Shown here piece after piece: positions 9,040-18,587 of a stretch of DNA of 48,707 nucleotides. The position numbers and the translations under genes were made by a program. The notes below the pieces were generated by a model. That model was not told the DNA's origin and did not search any database. It saw only the letters and a program-made list of their open reading frames with translations. Each line of letters begins with the position of its first letter. Position 1 is the stretch's first letter. The DNA comes from Ramlibacter sp. (GTDB taxonomy: Bacteria; Pseudomonadota; Gammaproteobacteria; Burkholderiales; Burkholderiaceae_C). Location: NCBI GenBank assembly GCA_030831585.1, contig JAURKV010000087.1, positions 1-48,707 of the forward strand, written 5' to 3'.

Positions 9040-10734
9040 GTGAGCACCGCGCCCCATTCCCTCTCCGCTTCCCCCGATCCCTTGTTCCCCCGTGAACAGC
9101 GACTGGCCAGCTTCATGCTGGCCTTCTTGCTTTTCCTGCCCTGGTTCCTCAACCCTTCTTGGGGCCCCAGCCCCATCGTGCTGCAGACGTTGCTCTCCGC
9201 GGCGGCGGCGCTGGTCTGGTTTGCCCTGCCGCCTGCACAGCGCGGGCACGCCGCGGCGGTGGTTGCCGGGTCGTGGCTGGCGGGCGGTTGCGTGAACGCG
9301 GCCATTGCGCTGGCCCAGTACTTCGGTCAGGTGCAGCAGTCCACCGTCTGGATCAGCGCCTCTGCCTACGGCGAGGCCTACGGGAACCTGCGTCAGCGCA
9401 ACCAACTGGCCACCCTGCTGGCCCTGGGCCTGGCGTCCGCCTTCTACTTTGCAGCTCGTGCCCGAGCCTGGGGCCGGGCGGGCCTGGTTCTGGCGGTGGT
9501 GCTGATGTCAGCAGCCTGTGCGCTCACCTCCTCGCGCACCGGGCTGCTGCAGTGGCTGCTGCTCAGCGGTCTTTTACTTGCTGCGCCCTGGCTGGGCGGG
9601 CGCAGCGGCTGGCGCGGGTGGGGCCTGCTGGCGCTGGGGAGCTATCTGCTGTCGCTGTTGGCGCTGCCGGCACTGGCCCAGTGGTGGACGGGTGAGTCCC
9701 CCACCACCCTGATGGGACGCATGGCCACCGACCTGGGCTGCGTCAGCCGCAAGGTGCTGTGGCGCAATGCCCTCACCCTCATCGCTGAGCGCCCCTGGGC
9801 CGGCTGGGGCCTGGGCGAGATGGACTACGCCCACCACGTCACGCTCTACCCTGGCGAGCGCTTTTGCCTGATTCTCGACAACGCGCACAACCTCTTTTTG
9901 CAGGTCGCCGTTGAGCTGGGCCTGCCCGCCGCTTTGTTGCTGGGAGCCCTGATCGCCTGGGGCCTCTGGCGCGGCCGGCCGTGGGCCGAGCGCTCGCCCG
10001 GCCGCTTGCTGGCGTGGGCTGCGCTGGCGGTGATGATGCTGCACAGTCAGGTCGAGTACCCCTTGTGGTACGGGCCTTTTGAATTGGCGGCGCTTCTGGC
10101 GATTTCGCTGCTGTTGATCCTGCCGACCGTCACCGGATCTGCCACAGCCACAGCCACAGGCAATGCCAGCGCCAGCGCCGACTTGTCGGCGGCGCCGGTG
10201 CCCACTGGGCGGCCGGGCGCCCTGCGCCTGGGCTTGTCGGCGCTGGCACTTGCCGCGCTCGCCTATGTGATGTGGGACTACCACCGTGTTTCCCAGCTCT
10301 TTTTGTCTGAAGCCGCGCGCTCGCCGGCCTATCGCGGCGACACGCTGGCCAAGGTCCGTGGCAGTTGGCTGTTCGCATCGCAGGTGGAGTTCGCAGAATT
10401 CACCACCTCGCCACTGACCTTCGCCAATGCGGCTGCCATGGCTGACCTAGGCGAGTCGGTGATGCACTATTCGCCCGAGCCGCAGGTGGTGCAGAAGCTG
10501 GTGGAGGCGCTGGCTCTCGCCAGACGCGATGAACGCGCCAATTGGCACATCACCCGCTTCCAGGTGGCGTTCCCTGAGGAGTACGCGGCCTGGAAGCGCA
10601 CGCTGGACAGCGCCCCGAGTGCAGATTTGAGCGCAGGCTCGGAGACAACAGCCGCTTCCGCGCCGGCCGCAGGGCTCACGACAGACCGAACTTCAGGCTC
10701 CGCCCCAGCGCCCGCTGCAGGGCCTGCTCAGTAA
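9040..10734 (+). CDS. Polytopic O-antigen ligase / PglL-TfpO-like O-oligosaccharyltransferase
   Basis: Many TM helices, Wzy_C-type motif NAHNLFLQVAVELGLPAALLL, position directly downstream of a pilin gene; GTG start at 9040 in frame with listed ORF. Confidence 0.8.
   Translation: MSTAPHSLSASPDPLFPREQRLASFMLAFLLFLPWFLNPSWGPSPIVLQTLLSAAAALVWFALPPAQRGHAAAVVAGSWLAGGCVNAAIALAQYFGQVQQSTVWISASAYGEAYGNLRQRNQLATLLALGLASAFYFAARARAWGRAGLVLAVVLMSAACALTSSRTGLLQWLLLSGLLLAAPWLGGRSGWRGWGLLALGSYLLSLLALPALAQWWTGESPTTLMGRMATDLGCVSRKVLWRNALTLIAERPWAGWGLGEMDYAHHVTLYPGERFCLILDNAHNLFLQVAVELGLPAALLLGALIAWGLWRGRPWAERSPGRLLAWAALAVMMLHSQVEYPLWYGPFELAALLAISLLLILPTVTGSATATATGNASASADLSAAPVPTGRPGALRLGLSALALAALAYVMWDYHRVSQLFLSEAARSPAYRGDTLAKVRGSWLFASQVEFAEFTTSPLTFANAAAMADLGESVMHYSPEPQVVQKLVEALALARRDERANWHITRFQVAFPEEYAAWKRTLDSAPSADLSAGSETTAASAPAAGLTTDRTSGSAPAPAAGPAQ
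10141..10158 (+). repeat. In-frame hexanucleotide repeat (GCCACA)x3 encoding ATATAT in the ligase
   Basis: gccacagccacagccaca followed by gccagcgccagcgcc; protein SATATATGNASASAD. Confidence 0.9.
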
Positions 10735-12287
10735 ACGAAGCCGACCGGGGCGCGGGGCGTCACCGGCAGACCGGCGGCCTGCCAGGCGGCCTGACCGCCG
10801 CGGTACCAGAGCACCTGGGTGTAGCCGGCCTGACGCGCGCGCATCGCGGCATTGGCCGATGCCCAGCACTGCGCGTCGGCGCAGTAAAACACCAGCGGCC
10901 GGTCCCGATCGGGCGCGGCCACGAGCAAAATTTTGCGGAAGCGTTCGTCGAATGCGCCCTCGCGCAGGGCCTCGTCATAGGCCAGCCCTGCGTTCACCAG
11001 ATTGAGTGCGCCCGGAAGCATGGGCCCCCCAGCTGCCACATCGATCAGCACTGGCGGCGTGTTCGCCTGCATCATCTTTCGCAGGTCAGCCGTTGACAGT
11101 CGGTGGATGCCCTCGAGCCGCGCGGGGGTCATGCCAGCCGGGGCCGGTCCCGTCCGCAGTCCCGAGGGCGGCGACCCGCCTGGCTCCTCGAGCTCGTCCT
11201 TCAATGCGGCTGCCTGTGGCTCCGGCAGGGCTTGCAGTTGTATGCGGCTGGCCGCTGCGACCGCGTCGTTGAATTCGTCGACGGCGTGGTGATTGACGGC
11301 GACGACGCGGCACAGTCGTGCGCGGGTCCCGGCGAAATTGCAGGCGCCCAGGGCGCGCAACATGGCCGTGGTGCCATCGCTCGACCCGTACTGGTAGCCG
11401 TAGCCGTTGCTGCTGGTGCCGATGGCGAGTGCCCGGTGCAGCGTCTGCGACAGGTAGCGACCGGCGAGCGGGGCCGCCTGGCTTCGGCAGGGGGCGCTCT
11501 CACCGCACAACTTCTCGATGAGCCGACCCACCTGTTCCGACAGGTCGGCAGGCGCCTCGCCCAAGGCTTGGCCGAAGAACATGGGCTTGTCGCGCATCGA
11601 CTCGGGCAGGGTGACCGTCTCGGTCTCGCGCTGGGTCACGATGCCCAGGGTGAATGCGTCCTTGCCCTCGTGGCGGGTGCAGCGAGCGGCTGGCGTCTGA
11701 CTGCCCGGGCAGAACACCGCCGTGCGGTCTGCCGGCAGGTTATTCTCCAGCGCCCGCAGCCGCAGCAGGCCGCCGGCATCGTCAAGGCGGTAGAGGGCCT
11801 GGTTGATCACCTCGGCGTCGAAGCGCTCGCCGATCTGGCGCCTGTACATCGCGTACATCTGCGGCATCAACTGCGGGTCCACCTGCTTGGTGAGGCGGTT
11901 GTGGGCGCCATGGATGCCGACCAGCGTCGACGGCGGAGGAAAGCCGGTGCCGAAGACGCGCTCGCGTCCACCAAGGAAGATGAGGGAGCAGGCCGAAATG
12001 CAGTAGCCCGAGGTCACGGTCTTGATACCCGCCGCCTGCACCATTCGCGCCACCTGCATGCCTGTCCACAGGTCGCCACCGGGCGCGTTGACCAGCACCA
12101 GGCGCTGGACGCCAGGCTGCGCCAGGGCTTGTTTGAAGGCGAGGAAGTCGGTGTCGACCGTCGGGCCGGTGGCGAACAGATCAGCGCCCTCGCGCACCAG
12201 GGTCATCGACCAGACGGGCACGATGCCGAGCACCCAGGCCAGCAGACCTATGGCGAGTCGTCTTGTTGCCAGTCTTTTGATCGCCAT
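10728..12287 (-). CDS. Predicted exported ClpP-like (COG3904-type) serine protease domain fused to C-terminal rhodanese domain
   Basis: Signal-like N-terminus MAIKRLATRRLAIGLLAWVLGIVPVWS; VNAPGGDLWTGMQVARMV and SGYCISACSLIFLGG; C-terminal rhodanese LVFYCADAQCWASANAAMRARQAGYTQVLWYRGGQAAWQAAGLP. Confidence 0.82.
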   Translation of the reverse strand: MAIKRLATRRLAIGLLAWVLGIVPVWSMTLVREGADLFATGPTVDTDFLAFKQALAQPGVQRLVLVNAPGGDLWTGMQVARMVQAAGIKTVTSGYCISACSLIFLGGRERVFGTGFPPPSTLVGIHGAHNRLTKQVDPQLMPQMYAMYRRQIGERFDAEVINQALYRLDDAGGLLRLRALENNLPADRTAVFCPGSQTPAARCTRHEGKDAFTLGIVTQRETETVTLPESMRDKPMFFGQALGEAPADLSEQVGRLIEKLCGESAPCRSQAAPLAGRYLSQTLHRALAIGTSSNGYGYQYGSSDGTTAMLRALGACNFAGTRARLCRVVAVNHHAVDEFNDAVAAASRIQLQALPEPQAAALKDELEEPGGSPPSGLRTGPAPAGMTPARLEGIHRLSTADLRKMMQANTPPVLIDVAAGGPMLPGALNLVNAGLAYDEALREGAFDERFRKILLVAAPDRDRPLVFYCADAQCWASANAAMRARQAGYTQVLWYRGGQAAWQAAGLPVTPRAPVGFVY

Positions 12288-12340
12288 TCGTCCTCGCATC
12301 GACGATTTTTTGACCGCTGCCCTTCGCGCCCGCCCGCGGC

Positions 12341-12820
12341 TCAGCCCGGCGCCACGAAGCTCCCGCTCTTGCCCCCGTGCTTTTCCAAGAGGCGCACATC
12401 GCCGATCACCATGCCCTTGTCCATCGCCTTGAGCATGTCGTAAATGGTGAGCAGGGCCACCTGCACCGCGGTCAGCGCCTCCATCTCGACCCCGGTCACG
12501 CCCACGGTCTCGGCGCTGCAGCGGCACAGCACCGCTGGCCCTTGCGGCTCGAGCTCGAACTCCACCGCCACCCGCGTGAGCGGAACCGGGTGGCACAGGG
12601 GGATGAGTTCGCTGGTCTTCTTGGCCGCTTGAATGCCGGCGATACGGGCCACGCCGAGCACATCGCCTTTCTTGGCGCTGCCAGCGGCCACCTGCTCAAA
12701 GGTGGCCAAAGCCATGCGAATGCGGCCTTCTGCCACCGCCACCCGATGGGTCGGCGACTTTTTTGATACGTCGACCATATGGGCCTGGCCCTGCGCGTCA
12801 AAATGCGTCAATGAAGTCAT
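12341..12820 (-). CDS. moaC: Cyclic pyranopterin monophosphate synthase
   Basis: [49 protein letters not shown]-like, [29 protein letters not shown]. Confidence 0.96.
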   Translation of the reverse strand: MTSLTHFDAQGQAHMVDVSKKSPTHRVAVAEGRIRMALATFEQVAAGSAKKGDVLGVARIAGIQAAKKTSELIPLCHPVPLTRVAVEFELEPQGPAVLCRCSAETVGVTGVEMEALTAVQVALLTIYDMLKAMDKGMVIGDVRLLEKHGGKSGSFVAPG

Positions 12821-12852
12821 GTTCGGAGTTCGGAGGGCGGCTCATCCGCCTC

Positions 12853-14430
12853 ATGATACGGGCCAAGCGCGGTCAGGCTCCGACGCGCCCAACCGCCGGC
12901 GTTTTGGCGATCTTCACAGTCGCAGGGGCGATGGCCTTGTGGCTTCCCAGTGCGGTCGCGCAGGGCCAGCCCCGCGCCGCCGGCGCCACCTTGCCGACCC
13001 TGGGTGATTCCGGCGAATTGACCGTCGGCGCCGAACGCCGCTTGGGCGAGCGCATCGCCCGCGAGCTGCTGCGCGACCCAGACTATCTGGATGACCCGGT
13101 GCTCGGCGACTACGTCGAGCAGCTGTGGCTGCCGCTGCTGGCGGCCGCCCGCCAGCGCGGCGAGCTGGTCGGCGACATGGACGAGCGCTTCGCCTGGCGC
13201 ATCCTGCTCGGGCGGGACCGAACGATCAACGCCTTCGCCTTGCCAGGCGGCTGGCTGGGCATGCACCTGGGCCTGATCTCGGCCACCGCCACCCGTGACG
13301 AGGTGGCCGCGGTGTTGGCGCACGAACTCAGCCACGTGACCCAGCGCCATATCGCCCGGATGATGAGCCAGGACAGCCGTGTCTCGCCGATGCTCATGGG
13401 CGCCATGATCCTGGGGGCCGCGGTGGCTGCACGCAACCCAGCCATGGGCCAGGCGGTGGTGAGCGGCAGCCAGGCGGTGGCGGCGCGCAGCCAGCTCAAT
13501 TTCTCGCGCGACATGGAGCGAGAGGCCGACCGGGTTGGCTTCGGCGTGCTGACCCAGGCTGGCTTTGAGCCGGAGGGCGTAGTCGCCATGTTCGAGCGGC
13601 TGGCGCAGGCCTCGCGCCTGAACGACGACGGCTCCTTTCCCTACCTGCGCACCCACCCGCTGACCACCGAGCGCATCGCCGACATGCGGGCCCGGATACC
13701 GGTGCAGGCTGCGGGCTCGACCCCGGTCCGCATTGACTGGACCCACGGTCTGGCCGCAGCTCGTGCCAAGGCACTTTCCTCAGTCGGCGTCGACGGCCTG
13801 AGGGTGCTCGTGCGCGAAGCCCAGTCCTTGCCGGCAGACGCCCCCCTGGTGCGGCAGGCGGCAGCGCTTTATGGCGGTGCCCTGGCCAGCCTCAAGTTGA
13901 AAGACTTGGCCCAGGCGGCCCGGCTGCAAGAACGTCTGGCGCGACTGAACCTGACCGACTCCCCGGCTGTCCGGATGGTGCGCTTGCTCGGGGGCGAGAT
14001 CGCCCTGGCCAAGGGTGACATCGCCAGCGCGCTGGCTGCAGCAGGCATGCGCCCCAGCGCCCGCCCCGAGTTGCTGATGGCCGCCCAGGCGCTGCTGCTG
14101 CCTGCGGCACCGGGACAGGCGGCGAGCGCCGAGGGGGCCGCCCGAGCGGCCGACTGGCTTCAGACCTGGGTGACGGACCGCCCTGGCGACGCCGCCGCCT
14201 GGGAGCTGTTGGCGCAGGCGCAGTCGGCGCGCGGCCTGCCGCTGCGCGCGCTGCGGGCCGAAGCGGAGTCGCGGGTGGCCGTCCTCGATTACTCGGCCGC
14301 AATGGACAGGCTGCGCGCAGCCCAGAACCTGGCGCGGCGTGGCACCAATGACCACATCGAGGCGTCGATCATTGACGCCCGTGCCCGCCAGGTGGAGTCA
14401 CTTCTTCGAGAACAGGCCGCCCAGCGCTGA
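12853..14430 (+). CDS. M48-family periplasmic metalloprotease (BepA/YfgC-like)
   Basis: Signal-like N-terminus, VLAHELSHVTQRHIARMM (HExxH), FSRDMEREADRVGF, C-terminal TPR-like repeats; start chosen at MIRAKRG. Confidence 0.9.
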   Translation: MIRAKRGQAPTRPTAGVLAIFTVAGAMALWLPSAVAQGQPRAAGATLPTLGDSGELTVGAERRLGERIARELLRDPDYLDDPVLGDYVEQLWLPLLAAARQRGELVGDMDERFAWRILLGRDRTINAFALPGGWLGMHLGLISATATRDEVAAVLAHELSHVTQRHIARMMSQDSRVSPMLMGAMILGAAVAARNPAMGQAVVSGSQAVAARSQLNFSRDMEREADRVGFGVLTQAGFEPEGVVAMFERLAQASRLNDDGSFPYLRTHPLTTERIADMRARIPVQAAGSTPVRIDWTHGLAAARAKALSSVGVDGLRVLVREAQSLPADAPLVRQAAALYGGALASLKLKDLAQAARLQERLARLNLTDSPAVRMVRLLGGEIALAKGDIASALAAAGMRPSARPELLMAAQALLLPAAPGQAASAEGAARAADWLQTWVTDRPGDAAAWELLAQAQSARGLPLRALRAEAESRVAVLDYSAAMDRLRAAQNLARRGTNDHIEASIIDARARQVESLLREQAAQR

Positions 14431-14751
14431 CTCGATCACCAAGCCGATCACCGAGTACGCCAGCGAGCCCACCAGGGCCGCGCCGAAGCCACCCACGTCG
14501 AAGCCCTCGAGCATCCCCGCGGCAGCCCAAAACAGCAGCGCGTTGATGACGAACATGAAAAGGCCTAGCGTGAGCACGGTGACCGGCAGTGTCAGGATTA
14601 CCAGCACCGGGCGCACCACCAGATTGAGCAATCCGATCGCGGCCGCCGCGATCAGGGCCGAAATGAAGCTGGTGACGACCACGCCGCTATACACATGGGC
14701 GACCAGCAGGAGCGCAGAGGCAGACAGGAGCCAGCGGAGCACAAGCTTCAT
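14398..14751 (-). CDS. Phage holin family / YvlD-like four-TM membrane protein
   Basis: 117 aa; four hydrophobic segments incl. AAAAIGLLNLVVRPVLVILTLPVTVLTLGLFMFVINALLFW. Confidence 0.85.
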   Translation of the reverse strand: MKLVLRWLLSASALLLVAHVYSGVVVTSFISALIAAAAIGLLNLVVRPVLVILTLPVTVLTLGLFMFVINALLFWAAAGMLEGFDVGGFGAALVGSLAYSVIGLVIESALGGLFSKK

Positions 14752-14839
14752 GCGGCCAAGAATAGCACCCCCCCTTCGTCGGCGTGGTGGCCCTGCCGGG
14801 CGGTATCATCCGCCTCCCCGCAGCAGGGACTCAAGAGTC

Positions 14840-15313
14840 ATGGGCAGTATCCACATCACCGACATCGAGGCCGCCATCAACTATTGGCGGGGGCGCAAGC
14901 CCTCGCCCGATGGCATCACGCTCGCCGCCGAGCTGCGGGCGCTCGCCGAGGTGTACGCGCTGATGGTCTTCCACCACGAAGATGAAGTGGCCGACAAGGG
15001 CTTTCCGAAAAAGGCCTATGAGGCCTGGCAGGCCTGGTACGACACCACGCCCGACACGCCCTGCATCGCCATCTGCTCCACCAGCCAGGGCGACGCCGAA
15101 TGCAAAGGCTGCGGCCGCAGCTTCGATGAGGTGCAGCACTGGCCTGCGATGAGCCCGGCCGAAAAGCGCGCCACCTGGCGGCGCATCACCTTGCAGGGAG
15201 ACGCCTGGCGGTTCAACCGCTACAGTGAGAGAGCTGCCGAAGGGGCTGCTGAGAGAGGCACTGAGAGAGCCGCCGAACGGCGTACCGATCAGACCACCGA
15301 AAAATCGCGATAG
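14840..15313 (+). CDS. Fused DUF3717-DUF1289-like protein with charged Glu/Arg/Ala tail
   Basis: ITDIEAAINYWRGRKPSPDG (DUF3717-like) followed by CIAICSTSQGDAECKGCGRSFDEVQHWPAMSPAEK (DUF1289 Cys motif); tail ERAAEGAAERGTERAAERR. Confidence 0.8.
   Translation: MGSIHITDIEAAINYWRGRKPSPDGITLAAELRALAEVYALMVFHHEDEVADKGFPKKAYEAWQAWYDTTPDTPCIAICSTSQGDAECKGCGRSFDEVQHWPAMSPAEKRATWRRITLQGDAWRFNRYSERAAEGAAERGTERAAERRTDQTTEKSR
15222..15303 (+). repeat. Imperfect GAGAGAG-centred repeats encoding the E/R/A tail
   Basis: gagagag at 15227, 15251 and 15263 with repeated ctgccgaa/ccgccgaa units. Confidence 0.65.
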
Positions 15314-15327
15314 CGGTCGACAGAGGC

Positions 15328-15888
15328 TTACTTCCAGCGAATCGGCTCGATGTCCACGCTGCGCTGGGCATCGCCGAGGGTCAGCACGCCCTCTTGTACC
15401 GTCGCCTGCAACTGCATGCTGCGCTGGGCCAGCCGCCCGAGTTCGACCACCGACTCGGTGGGCAGGCGGAACACTTCCAAGTTTTGCAGCCGTGCGAGCT
15501 TGCCCTCCATGCCGCGCCACCAGATGTCGGCCGCGTGGGAGAAGCAGTAGAGGCGCACCCGGTCGGCCTTGCCGCAGGCTTTGGCAACCGGTTTGTCCTC
15601 GGGTTGGCCGACCTCGACCCACAGTCGCGTGCGGCCGGTGAAATCGCGCAGCCAGAGGTCAGGCTCGTCGGGGTCGGAGAGGCCGGCGCCGAAGGCCAGT
15701 TGACCGTCGCCGCCGCAATCGTCTTGCAGGGCGTGGGCGTTGAGGGCCAGGGCCACCAGCCGGACCATCATTCGCTCGTCGGTCTCGCTCGGGTGGCGGG
15801 CCAGGGTCAGCGCATGGTCGGTGTAGCAGGCATGGTCGATATCGGCCAACTGCAGGCTGGCCTTGAACACGGTGGACTTGAGCGCCAC
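15328..15888 (-). CDS. YaeQ family protein
   Basis: MALKSTVFKASLQLADIDHACYTDHALTLARHPSETDERMMVRLVALALNA: characteristic YaeQ N-terminus. Confidence 0.93.
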   Translation of the reverse strand: MALKSTVFKASLQLADIDHACYTDHALTLARHPSETDERMMVRLVALALNAHALQDDCGGDGQLAFGAGLSDPDEPDLWLRDFTGRTRLWVEVGQPEDKPVAKACGKADRVRLYCFSHAADIWWRGMEGKLARLQNLEVFRLPTESVVELGRLAQRSMQLQATVQEGVLTLGDAQRSVDIEPIRWK

Positions 15889-15895
15889 GGGGTGC

Positions 15896-18024
<2,129 letters not shown>

Positions 18025-18053
18025 GTCGGCGCCTGTCGCCAACGGCTCTGGCC

Positions 18054-18587
18054 ATGGCCTTCGTCACACCCCCCGCGCCACCCCCCGCGCCTACTGCGCT
18101 TCCCTTGGGGCCGCCGGCCTTTTTGGACAAGGTCGTCCCGCGGGCCGAGGCGGCTGCTCATGTCGCGCGCCTCCCAGGCCCGGTGATCTTCACCAACGGT
18201 GTTTTCGATGTGCTGCACCGCGGTCATGTCACCTACCTGGCACAGGCCCGGGCGCTGGGCGGCTCTCTGGTCGTGGGGCTCAATACCGATGCGTCGGCCC
18301 GCCGCCTGGGCAAGGGCCCCGAGCGCCCACTCAACCACGAAGGGGACCGCGCCCTCATGTTGGCGGCACTGGGCAGTGTCGACCTGGTGACCTGGTTCGA
18401 CGAAGACACGCCGGTGCAGTTGCTGGGCGAACTGCGGCCTGACCTCTACGTCAAGGGCGGCGACTATGACATGGCCGCCCTGGCCGAAACCCGGCTGGTG
18501 CAAAGCTGGGGCGGACAGGCGCTGGCCATCCCCTTTGTCGACGGTTACTCGACGACCGCCCTGGTGCGGCGCATCCGCGGCAGCTAA
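18054..18587 (+). CDS. rfaE2: D-glycero-beta-D-manno-heptose 1-phosphate adenylyltransferase (stand-alone RfaE2-type)
   Basis: VIFTNGVFDVLHRGHVTYLAQARALGGSLVVGLNTDASARRLGKGPERPL; DLYVKGGDYD. Confidence 0.92.
   Translation: MAFVTPPAPPPAPTALPLGPPAFLDKVVPRAEAAAHVARLPGPVIFTNGVFDVLHRGHVTYLAQARALGGSLVVGLNTDASARRLGKGPERPLNHEGDRALMLAALGSVDLVTWFDEDTPVQLLGELRPDLYVKGGDYDMAALAETRLVQSWGGQALAIPFVDGYSTTALVRRIRGS

Noticed and set aside
11103-12443. 446-aa ORF antisense to the ClpP-rhodanese gene
   Set aside because: Compositional artefact; sense strand carries clear domain motifs.
14398-14751. Phage holin family protein as evidence of a prophage
   Set aside because: YvlD-like four-TM proteins are chromosomal and no other phage gene is visible in the window.
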